Source: Zygnema cylindricum | Taxonomy: Eukaryota; Streptophyta; Zygnematophyceae; Zygnematales; Zygnemataceae | Direction: 5' to 3' | DNA length: 64,000 nt | NCBI GenBank assembly: GCA_037447655.1 | Contig: JBBHKE010000434.1 | Location: 1-64,000 of the forward strand | Shown here: piece after piece, positions 23,510 through 34,700 of the stretch | Position numbering within the stretch: position 1 is the first letter of the stretch | Layout: every line of letters begins with the position of its first letter | Translations under genes and position numbers: made by a program | Notes under the pieces: model-generated | The model's input: only the letters and a program-made list of their open reading frames with translations | Told to the model about the DNA's origin: nothing | Databases searched by the model: none

Positions 23510-24992
23510 TCCTCGACAACATTTTACAAAAACGACAAACAGTTTTTGTTTTTCAGGAACCAAGGTTTTTATTTTTCTTTGAGAACAAATAATTTCCTTG
23601 GTTACTGTTTAAGTCAATTCTCTCACATGCACGCTTTTATATTATTTGTCTTTTATAGTGTTTGTTTGTTTGTCTTGTCTAGTATTCTCATGGCGACTTG
23701 TTGAATAGAAACTAATTTTACTTGTCAAGGTTAACTTAGAAATAATTGGGGTGTAGAATATCGAAGTGACAAATTTTAGACGTGTACATATTGTCTACTT
23801 GTTGGTTTTAAGAGTCGAGTTCATCTTGAGATTTTAGTGTGTCTGGTTTACCTCAGCATATATAGTCATTTGTTAATTTGAATTAGAGACTGCCTTTTTT
23901 TATGGTTATTTGTACAGCCTATATGAATTCTCTTTCCGTCTGAAACTGCACATTCACATTTGTTAGCTATTAATGTTCGGAAACATACACATCTACTTTC
24001 CCTAACAACCATGAAAAAGTTTTCCAATCTTCATTAAAGAGATATGTACAGTAGAGACAGTCAGTCTTTTCATGACATTGAAAAGGTAAGATTGAAAAGG
24101 CAAAATTAAAAAGTCAAACTAAATGCAATAAACACTTTGGAACTGTCATACCAACATCCAGCCAAACTTTGCAAGGCTAATTTATGTTTGATAAAGTCAG
24201 TAAATTGCTAAAAAAATCTTCCTCTGAAATTTATAGTTGCAATACAGTTGCTTGTCTATTTCAATACAGAACCATAGAATCAGCTAATTTTCACCATGCC
24301 AACACTTTTGCACTTTTTTAATTTGACATTGCTACAAGACTTCAGTGACAAAAATCTGAGTCTACAGAAAATCAGATATAGTGTTGGCCTCAAAGGACAC
24401 TCAAAAATGGCAAAAGTGAGTCCACAAAATTACAAATCATGAAGCCAAAAATGACAAGACACCGAAACTAATGAAACAAAGAGCTACAAGCCCAACCCTA
24501 ACGGCTCAATGTGATTTGCAAACAAAAAAAAATGTAAGAAAATGAACCTCAACACGTCTGTGGAAAACGTCCAAGAAAAGCTGATTACAATCTTGGAGGT
24601 CCTCCACTAATTCTTTAAAATCCTATGACACACTAATCTTCCCCGTCTCACGCCTTGCTACCACTAATACTAAAGATTTCATGCTCCATTCTATGACCCA
24701 TCCTGCGTCGGACCTGATATCGGGATAAACCTAAGCAAAATAAGAAACTGAGGGAAGGGAATCATTGTTTTCTACTCGAACCAAACGAGCGACTCATTGT
24801 TGCAGCAATTCAGTTGAAACTCCTACAAAAAAGAGTCCTAAAACAGCACAATTGCCTTTGAATACCAAAAACTGGTCTGTATTCAGTGGCAGTTGACATC
24901 AATCTGAAAGAAAACTCCAGCTCCTCTAGTCCTAAACTGCCCAAAAAAAAATTGATACAAACTAAAAAGACAGCTCCAATTGCAACAAAGGA
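23510..24992. other. Unannotated spacer between CutA and NAA60
   Basis: AT-rich sequence between two convergent genes, holding the presumptive 3' UTRs of both. No further gene, RNA or repeat recognised. Confidence 0.4.
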
Positions 24993-27900
24993 TCATACAC
25001 AGGGAGGACAGGTACCACGAGCTTCAGTAATTCTACAGGGATGGCCTTGACTAAACAGAGAGGCCCATAATTCAAGTGTTCGCGGCCATTTTGCTCTCTT
25101 GTCATCTTCCTCTCGTCTCCAAAAAAGTCGTTCCATGACAACAGTGTAAATACTACGCAAAAATGAGCTCGCCGAGCCCACAATGTCCCTGTAAACAAAT
25201 AATAGTGCCTTTCTTTTAGACTCAAAACATGTAATTCGATTCACCACATTGGTGTGCTCCACATTACATAAAAAAATAAGTCCACGTCCTGGTTTCCAAA
25301 AGTGAATTAGCTCCATTTGCTCAGTAAAAAAAAAGCTTGTGGAAAATGTACCGGTATTAAGAGTAATCTAGAAACGATACCTCGTATAACCATGCTAACA
25401 GTCTACAGTCCACAGTCCATGATAATAATTGTGAAATGGTGTACTAATGACGCCAAAATTTTCCATGTCAAACTGCATGGTATGATTTGTTTATGTATCT
25501 GGATGCTGATATGAAAAATAAAGTAGCATTCAAAAGGACTCAAGGAGAAAACACTTACGTAGCCGAGAAAGGTGGTCGACCTCCATTGACATAAAACACA
25601 TAGAGGTAGGCATCGTATAATTTTCCACCAATGAAATAAAACTGCGATAATCGCCTCAGGCATTGAAAACGGTTCTTTTTATACAAAAAAATGGCTGCTC
25701 GATTGTACGCGATTACATGGAGATAAACTGCTCTACAGGATGGACAGCTGAGGGCGTAATCCAGAACTTTCCCTATTAGCTTTGAGGCTGCCAAAATACC
25801 ACCGAGACAGTGAATTAGAACAACTTATTATGACCAAAATACTGTCACAAGCAACAAGAGATGGAGAACTACAGCCTAACTCACGCATTATCACCGTTCT
25901 TTGCAGGATTAACAAAATGACCAGAAGAGCTCGTGGGATAATGTCTCACCAATCCCCAGATTTCTGTAAGGCTTGGTGACTCCCAAAGTTAATATGTAGA
26001 TTATTTGCCGTTCATTTTGCCCGAGTTCATAGCCTAGCAGGTCAACCTCCTGAAAGTAGTCCTCCACCAACAAAGTGGTTTTAAACCTCATGGAAACGAC
26101 AACCTCAAAAGCAAGAAGGGAACTATTTCAACAACAAACCAGGACAGTTAAGGAAATAGACTATGTCAGAATATTTGGCAGCAGAGTCAGAGGTGACCTG
26201 TGAATCCAAGATGTTCTTAAACTAAACAAGCTCTAGCAATGTAGATTCAGTCTTTAATAGAAGCCTGAGGTACACATGCCTTTTGGGAAATTCAAACAAT
26301 CTTCCAAGAACAGCACACTAGATAAATTTAGTGTTGTCCATCGAGTACAGTTTGCTGATAATCGTTAAGTACTTTTCTTAATTGTCCTGATATCGATATA
26401 TCGTCAACAACTGTGATCGTCGATATCCATGTGATATCATCAGTATCAGTACCACTATTTCTGTACTATTCAACGTTTTTTCCTGAGATGTCGAGGCTGA
26501 AAAAAGTTTAGCAATACGGTACTCTACATCGTACTGTACCGTAATGACTCCAAATGTTTAATTCTGTACCTTCATTACTATTTTTCAGATTTTGCAAGTA
26601 GAATTACCGGCCAATGATTTGGCGAGATATGTTTAGTCTGTTAAAGATTTACGTCTGTTATCGGCCAATTATCCTCAGTTATCGCACCGGTCAACTCAAA
26701 ACATCGGATTTTCAAGGTCACAGTATTCCTCGATACCCCAATTCGTCCAACACACAACACTAGGTAAATTCAACTAAATTCGTTTCCCCACATTTGATGA
26801 AATGTTTGACAACTTTGATTACAATACAACTGTAATCGTAGTGTATTTAGATTCATTGTTTTACACGAAGAGGATTAGATTGTTTACAAATTCCAATAGT
26901 CTTCGAATTCGGCAATTGTGATTGAACGTGTTTGTAAATGCCAGTTTCCTATCACGTTACATCAGTATTCTCTCCCACAGTCATGAACTAAAACACATTC
27001 ATAAAATAAATAATTAACAAGAAAAACCCAGAGACTTGCAAAAAGTAGACAGCGCGCAAACAAGCATAATTATAATGAAGGCTATTATTAGTATTCTCCC
27101 TAAACGTTGATAGGCCAAAGCAGCAAAATAGGAATCGGACAGAAGTTCTAAGATGAAAGCCTTATGCGACACACGTCCAAAGGTGAAAAGATGAAACTTA
27201 CGGTTTCAAAGTCAGTAGTAGAATCCTGTGAGTTTAGGGAATAAATAAGAATTTGACAGTAAATTCTTACCTCACTCTCTGATACAGAAGCAACTCGCGC
27301 AGTCACAAAGCCGATGAGACTGTCTGATGCAGCAGTATCCACTGCTGCCCACGAAACAATACCGCGTCCATAAACAACGCTACTAAAAAATTCCGGCTCA
27401 TACCTGGTGTCAGGCATATTCAAAAAGGGTTACCTTCAATTTCAATTGGATAGAGGACGTTAGCTAAACCACCTACAAAAAAGTCCAAATTCTCAAGATT
27501 CTACCGCTCTTTGGACATATAAAGAATGAACAAAAGAATTTAAAAGCAAGATCACTAGGTACCTGATTGGAAATAAAGCTTCATGCAGAGCTTGAAGTAC
27601 AGCTAAATCAGAGGGCTGTATTGCTCGGTATGTCAGAGTTGGTGATATAATTGCAACATGGGGAGGTGCCACATTTTCTGGCAAACCTTGTAATGATGCG
27701 GGCCCAATAACATTTCTGAAGTTTTCACCAACACCAGGCTGACTCTGGCTTTCAAAAAAAACAAAATTGTCGAATTCGGAAGAAAGAGAAGAGGAAGGTG
27801 GAGGAGGGAATGAATTATGGATATCGTGCGTATATGGAGAATCTAACTGCGGCAGCCAGTGGTGGACAACAAACATAAGTAACAGAAGGCTAAATGTTTG

Positions 27901-28232
27901 GACACAAAAAAACATACCGACAAGGTTAAAGAGAGACCTCGACTACACCAGATAATGTCATTTGATAGGAGCACAATTGCTTTGTAGGTATAACATTAAG
28001 AAATCCTGGCTTCACCCACAATAAGAATCTCAAGTCTACATACAGAAAAAATTCTCAAACAATTGAGCAGACTAATAATCTGTAGTCCACAGCACAGTGA
28101 CAATTTTAACAAATTCTTGATCATATGACAGCTGAAACTATTGAAAAATTGCGTAATGTTCTGAATGAATGACACATACCCATGTTGGAGATGATGGCCC
28201 GGGCGAGGAAGGCTGGACAATGTGACCGGCAT
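24993..28232 (-). CDS. NAA60-like N-alpha-acetyltransferase (GNAT family)
   Basis: Transfers acetyl groups to protein N-termini; NAA60 enzymes act at Golgi or, in plants, plasma membranes. Exons in transcript order: 28232-28180 (tentative), 27889-27563, 27403-27271, 26049-25950, 25787-25559, 25188-24993; total 345 residues with matching phases. Conserved blocks: YRAIQPSDLAVLQALHEALF, FPIRYEPEFF, VSWAAVD, IIYILTLGVTKPYRNLGIA (acetyl-CoA loop R-x-x-G-x-A is RNLGIA), VYLHVIAYNRAAIFLYKK and FYFIGGKLYDAYLYV. The order matches plant NAA60. The C-terminal SFLRSIYTVVMERLFW stretch may be the membrane-binding helix known for the family. The first exon and start are weakly supported, and the N-terminal ~100 residues are low-complexity and not conserved. 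Confidence 0.88.
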
Positions 28233-29957
28233 GAGAGATTATGTCAATGCCGAGGGCAGACGGGCAAACACTTATGGTGGAATCAGGGGACTTCATGGAG
28301 CTTCAGAATAGAGGATGATGAGGTAGGTATACATTATTACAAACTTCTCTTTTTCACCAAGGAACGATAAAAGGGCTTCTAAAATTGGTTTATGGGCTGA
28401 AGATTGAACATGGTGAAAAATGCCTCGCTGGAAACACACATGGCAAAAAAACAGCCAAGGCATCTGGTTTGAGAAGAACGCTTACAAATAAAAAAAACAA
28501 ACAAACAGACAAACATCAATACACGGGTCGAATGTAAAACAATTTTGATAGGTTGAAGTTTTCAAACAGGAACACCATCGTCTTTTTTATGAAATGTGAT
28601 GTGCTGCAACGCATTTGAAGGTGTTCTAAGCCAAACAGGCTATTGTGTGAATTTGTGATATTTTCAGCTGTATCATGGCCATTAAGCTAATTTGAAAATA
28701 TCATAGCAGTTCATACTGATCATATATTCAAGGACATACACCAGCAGAGACACAATCCGTGAACTAACGGTCAGGTTCTAAAAAACAATTCACATAAATC
28801 TATACATATATTCATATATATATACACAGAGGCAGAGGGTGAGGGAGAGGGAGCGGGGAAGGGAGAGGGAGAGGGAGCGGGAAAGGGAGAGAGGAGGAGC
28901 GAGAGAGGGAGAGGAGAGAGAGAATGAGTGAGAGAGAAAAAGAGAGAGAGAGAAAGATATGTGTATAGGTTTTTTTTGTTAACAGTGATGTAAGATCTGT
29001 GACATACTTGATTCACAAACTACAGTCTCCTTCAGTAGTTTCAAACAACTTGTTTCCTTCAGTTTAACAAGGACATAGAGAATTTTAAGGGCATAAAACG
29101 GTCAAGGGCATAAAACGGTCAAGGACAAAAGAAACAGGAGAAACGGTCAGAATTTATGCAAACTTTAATTTCTGTAACTTCGAGCTGTCAACATTCTGTT
29201 AGGGAGAATGAATTGGCAGAAATGGCAACATTGAGATTGTAAACTATAAAATGTACTTTTCTGGTCTCTATGTGAATGCAAAAGTAAAACATAGTTCTGA
29301 AAAGAAATAACAGTAAATGTGGAGGAAAACGGAGTAGGTAATTCAAATAAGAAATTGCATGATCCAATTTGGTGTTGAAATCATCAATTATAAAGAATTT
29401 ACTAATAATATATAATATTTCATAACTGAATGCAGGACAAAAAAAATCATCCATAATATAAAATCCAATGAAAAATATTTTTGTCTCAAACACTTTTAAA
29501 CACTTTACAATACAGCAGTTACATAAGACATGAATTCCTGATAGAATTTCCTTACAGAATTTATGAATCGTGTCGGAACTTGAGGCAAAATAGGTCAAGG
29601 ACTGGACAGCTAAAGAGACAAACCTTTCAAAAAGTAGGCAAGATCAAAAGCTATAATCGTCGCTTTTCGGCTGCTCACAAAGAAAAAGTGAAATATGAAC
29701 ACTGAGGAATAAGACAAGCGAAAAAAAGACGAAGATGGGGGAGAAGAATGTTGGTGATAGAGGGACAATTGCAATTGAAGCAGGGTGAATTTGAATATCT
29801 ACAGTTACACACAGGTAAGAATACAAAAAGTTCTGTTTAATGTCAAGACTCAAAACAATCCAAAACATGCGTCAGTTTCGTGCGGAGTCACTGTACAACA
29901 CATACTTTCCGTACGGTGAATTCACCGTATAGCTATTACTCTATTAGCGATGCTAAT
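28233..29957. other. Unannotated intergenic DNA
   Basis: Upstream of the NAA60-like gene. Contains a GAGAGG repeat (28830-28960). No other supported feature; the minus-strand frame at 29188-29598 has no recognisable domain. Confidence 0.35.
28830..28960. repeat. GAGAGG-type purine microsatellite
   Basis: Tandem GGGAGAGGGAGCGG and GAGAGA units on the + strand. Confidence 0.85.
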
Positions 29958-29965
29958 GTTGATAC

Positions 29966-30422
29966 CATAGTTCAAAAGTAGGCGTTTTTTGGTAGGCCTT
30001 TTGTAGGCCGCCTTTAGCGTAAGTTGTGTTACGGGATTTCCATGTGATCTTCTTAGATCGCTACTTTCATCAGCGGCCGTCCGATCGTACGAATCTGACG
30101 ATAGTCCTATCGTAAGTTTTGTTATGGGCTTTTCATGTGATCTTCTTCGATCGTTACTTTCATCAACGACCGTCAGATCGTCCTAATCTGACGCTTTAAA
30201 TAAAAAGTCGCTCAAAACTCACAGAAAAAGATTTTTTTGTCCGATTTTTTTTTCAGATTTAGACATGACGTTTAATTCTCTATCGATCCATGTGCAACTC
30301 AACCCTGTTACTATTATATTTCATTTTACGGCCAATACAATATGGGTCTTAAGGCTATATTGTATGTTTTGCATACAATAGGCATATTGTATGGGCGTAC
30401 GGTCACCTACTTTTGAACTATG
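29966..30422. mobile_element. hAT-like non-autonomous element, 8-bp target duplication
   Basis: Perfect 17-bp terminal inverted repeats CATAGTTCAAAAGTAGG are directly flanked by the 8-bp duplication GTTGATAC (29958-29965 and 30423-30430). An 8-bp duplication and CA..TG-type ends are typical of the hAT superfamily. The 457-bp interior has no transposase. It contains an internal tandem duplication of about 80 bp (near 30017-30098 and 30114-30194, both ending AATCTGACG). It sits in the end of a TACACCG-family element: removing it restores a GTTGATACACGGTGTA terminus. Confidence 0.85.
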
Positions 30423-30451
30423 GTTGATACACGGTGTACTGTACAGTACTT

Positions 30452-30994
30452 TACACCGCCAATCGCTATTAGCGTGTAGGTTTCATTAGCGTATACAAAT
30501 AATTACCGTGGTGTACGCTATTTAAGAATTTGAAAATTTTGGAAAAAATCATACATTCTAATTGTTTGATTATGGTAATTTGGATCTTTGAAAAAAAAAA
30601 TGTCGGTCGCAAACATGCTTACACTAATATAAGTTTCCGTACAAAATCTGACAAATCGTACACAAATCGTACATTCACACGGTCGAAACGCGGCTGTCGG
30701 ACGAATATGTGCGAGCGGGATTTTTTACGACCTGGTTTTTTTCCTTTTTAGAACGCACATTCTCATGCGTCCGCGATTACTAAAACTAATTTATTGTAAT
30801 TTTTAACTTAAAAAGGTACATTTATGTACGGTCTGACACTGACCGTACACCACTCTATTTAAGAGACAACGTACTGAATATAACCCTAAATAGAATAAAG
30901 AAAAAAATAGAATAAACTACGCTATTTGAGAATAAAACAAAAAAAAAGCGGGACGGGATTAGCGTACACAACGCTAATAGCGATTGGCGGTGTA
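30452..30994. mobile_element. 543-bp TACACCG-family element (copy A)
   Basis: The left end TACACCGCCAATCGCTATTA is matched by an inverted right end (CGATTGGCGGTGTA). It is exactly as long as 57521-58063, and its reverse complement shares interior blocks with it (GTGGTGTACGGT, CCGTACATAAATGTACCTTT), so the two are copies in opposite orientation. It carries many GTACG/CGTAC motifs. Non-coding; a TA duplication is possible. Confidence 0.8.
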
Positions 30995-31233
30995 GTGGAT
31001 ATTTAAAGCAACCGCATCAAATTTGTTGCACGAAAACATACGCAGGTGCAGATTATGCGCAGCCTCCGTACGAAGTATCCGCACTTTTTGAATTTAGAAC
31101 AAAATTACAAAAGTCAAAAGAATACAGGTAAAAGTTCGAAACTAAGTACAAAACGGCAAAACCTGTTCAGTGCACCGCGTATTGCTAATAGCCTAATAGT
31201 GCTGTTGTCTTTTTGTCACTTCAAAGTTCGAAC

Positions 31234-31339
31234 GTGTTTTATTCGTGCACACATTTTGAATTGTTAATCTGGCGGTTGCGATTGATTCCCTCACCTTCTT
31301 ATTGGCAATCTCCAATCAAATATCCGACCTACGTGCACG
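31234..31339. repeat. GTGCACAC hairpin core, partial copy
   Basis: Begins CGTGCACACATTTTGAATTG and ends with the inverse CCGACCTACGTGCACG. Same core as 1200-1432, 52830-52976 and 55218-55472, but no clear terminal repeats are seen. Confidence 0.5.
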
Positions 31340-31504
31340 TAAAAAAGTTGTTTCAATTATAAAATACTAAGCAGGTTCCATACTTTTATTGTCTTGTATA
31401 GTCGTGCTGACTGCTGAGTTAAAAGGACGCACCTATGTTTCATCAATTTGGGGAGCCTTGCCAAAGACAGACGGAAAACCAAAATAACGGCCGTACTTCG
31501 GTAG

Positions 31505-31575
31505 TGTGCCAGCCGGGAATCGAACCCGGGTCTGTACCGTGGCAGGGTACTATTCTACCACTAGACCACTGGCAC
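31505..31575 (-). tRNA. tRNA-Gly (anticodon GCC)
   Basis: On the minus strand this 71-base gene folds into a complete cloverleaf: acceptor stem GTGCCAG paired with CTGGCAC (7 of 7), D arm in GTCTAGTGGTAGAAT (also the A box), anticodon loop CTGCCAC with GCC at plus positions 31541-31543, and T arm GGGTTCGATTCCC (B box). The discriminator base is A. No intron and no encoded CCA. It matches the plant nuclear tRNA-Gly(GCC) except for the first and last acceptor-stem pairs. Transcription by RNA polymerase III is expected. It lies 137 bp upstream of the oppositely oriented CYP59-like gene. Confidence 0.96.
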
Positions 31576-31711
31576 TTTACGACAAAAAATTTCAATAAAT
31601 TACAATAAATCAATATGTTTTAATTACAATTTAAAAAAGAACACATAAGTCTAAAGCGTGAGTTTGACAAACGTGGGTCATCTTCTCCTGTTCCCTGTCT
31701 GCTGCAGCACC

Positions 31712-34700
31712 ATGGCTGTCTTGCTGGAAACCAGCTTGGGAGAAATGGTTGTCGACCTATTTACAGACAAGTGCCCTCTGGCATGCAAAAGCTTCATCAA
31801 ACTTTGCAAGTATGGTCTCACATCTAACATTTTCTGGCATTTTCTGGAAATTTGTAGCTAAAGTAAGAATTTTCGAGTCTCCGAATTCAGAAAAGAACAT
31901 TGCATTTTTCCTATCCATTTCAATTAAATTAAATTCAATATCCATGCTAAATTGTGAAACATTATTTCAAGTATTTTTCGTTGAGTTTCTGGAAGTTTTC
32001 AATGATTACTCCAATTTGAAGAATGTTGGAACAGAAGATTTTGTGTGTATCATTGTTATTGTGCTCCCTTCACACGGAAGTTGTACAATATTATAATGTA
32101 ATATGATATAATGTAATACAATATAATACATATAATACATATAATAAATATAATACAATAAAATGTAATATAATGTAAAATAATTAACAATATAAAATGC
32201 ATTTTCGTTTCTTAGCCAAATTGTGTATAAAAGGAACTATGTTTATGCAAATATACTATAATAGAAAAACACGTACCGTTTGTTTTCCTAACAGCCTGTT
32301 ATTAGCTAAAAGAGGTGATTTAGCAAGCAAATGTTTGATTTTTTGTAAGAAAATGTTGGCTCGTAGTGAGTGACTCAGAGTTTGGATCGAGTGAGTGGCT
32401 GAGAGAGAGTGGTTAGGAGTGAATAGTTAGTAGTGAGTGGTCGAGAATGAGTGACTCGAAGTTAGTGGTACGGCTTTAGTAGCTTAAATTGAGTGGTTGG
32501 AAGTGAATGGGTGCGAGTGGAGGTTAGGAGTAAGTGGTTGAGGGTCGGAGGTTGGGAGTGAGTGGCTTGTGGTGAGTGGCTTGGAGTGGGTACATCAATG
32601 TGAGTTGATCAAAGTGAGTTGTCGAGAGTGAATGGCTTGGAGTGAGTGCCTCGAAGTGAGTGGCTCAGAGTGAGTATATAAAAGTGAATGGTTGGGAGTG
32701 ACTACCTCCAATAAGCGGAGTGAGTGGTTACGTGTGAGTAGCTTGGAATGAGTGGTTAGAACAAAGTGTTTGGGGTTGAGTGATTGGAAATGAGTGACTT
32801 GTAATGTTCGGCTCGAAGTGAGTGGCTTGGAGTGAGTGGTTGGGAAGTGTAAGTGAGTGGCTTTGAGTGTGGGAAGTGTTTTTCATTGTAAATTTGTAGA
32901 CTTCAAGAATGTGACCTTGTGAATGTTTTGGTCATAACATTATTATCGCAAACAATGTAAAATTAAAAAATCATTGCAATATGAGTATATAACACATATA
33001 ACACGTATAATCGTTGCAATCCTTATAAAACCATATAATTATTGCAGTTGGTGTAAAAGTAAAAATTTATTGCAATTGATATTTATTATAGCCTTAGGCC
33101 TACGGTAAAGCTTTTAAAAGCTGATTAAACTAAAAGAGAAACTACATGTTGCATTTAGACTATGAGTTTTGTGAAAAAATAATCTTCTTTCGTCGAGAAT
33201 GACATCTTGAGGTTGAAAACGAAGAATGTTGGATTTTTATTTTCAATTTTTTGAGATAGTAAATATAATTTCTTTTGCGAACGAGTAGCTCAAACTTGAT
33301 CTTTTTGGCAAATCTTCATGAATGTACTCAATTTTATAGAGATGGTTCAATCAAATGTAGCTCAAGTTTTATAACACAAGCTTTTATTTCAATGTTCACA
33401 GTTTTTCTTGTTAAAAAGTAACATTATACTGCTAAACCTACTTTTGCGTTGTATTAAGCAAAAAAGCTTTGTACCAGGGCTATGACGTTTCCGTCAGCCA
33501 TGCTCATAATTTTTTTCGTGTATTTTTTAAATATTCACACATCGCGTGTAGATTTCCACAATCCTTTTGCCTCGGTTTTAATTCCTAAAAACAGATCAAA
33601 TGGATTTTACGTTATTTCTTATTATTGCCATGTTACGTGTGAATCTTCTCACATATTTCTTGTTTGTAATTTTTCTTGGATGTGATTTAAGGTGATGAAG
33701 ACTTCACTTAATTCATACTCTTTTGTAGTAAAACATTTGAAGCTTTTCATCTTATGACTGGGAAAGTAAGAGTTAAGAAGATTTTATGTTCTTCTTTTAT
33801 CGAAGATTGTTGCGAGTTCAAGGTTGAGCCTTTGTTTTGTTACTGACAATGTCATAAGACTCGAAGATAAGCTATGTCATAAGACTCGATAACTAAACAG
33901 GAGTTTGAAGAAACTGTGTGTGATGCAAATTATGTTTTTTTCGTCAAGTATGGACAGTTTTTTTTTTTTTTTTCAATACAGATAAAATAAGTTTTTTTCT
34001 TAAGTACGGAAAAAATTTAGGAGCACACATTTTGTTTTCTTTAGTACGGACACACTGGATTCAGCAGTATTGATGCGAATGGGAGTAATATCTTGTTAAC
34101 TGAAATTAGGATTTTGTCTTTATTGTCCTAAATTTTAACATTCCTCAGATGATGTTTGTTTTTTTGTTGAAACAGGATAAAATATTACAACAATTGCCTT
34201 TTTCACAATGTTCAAAAAGACTTCATTGTACAGACTGGTGACCCAACAGGAACCGGGAAAGGGGGTGATTCCATATACAAGTGGGTATATTTTTTATTTC
34301 CTTCTCAATTTTGGATAAAGTAATCATCACTACACACTGAATTGTTATTAGCATTATTAACACTAAGCCAATGCTTGTCTTTTTTGCCCTCTTGACTACA
34401 AAATAGCGTTAGCAATGCTAATTGTTTTTTTTTGTAACTCTAATTTTTTTTGCTTTTCAAAATTGTTCACGTCATTTGGACTGGAAATAAAATTATCAGC
34501 ATTAAAACAGTCCTCATAATAATTATTTCTTTGCACTGATAGCGGTTCACGGTGTAGTTGGGGGAGCTCAGAATTTGATCCTTGTCATGAAGAAGGGAGC
34601 TGCGAGCTAGAAAGAGGGAAGACCCTGACTAATACTTGGTCCCTCTAATTTAACTATCTGTTTTGCACATTTCACAAGGCACCTAACACTGGTGTATCAG

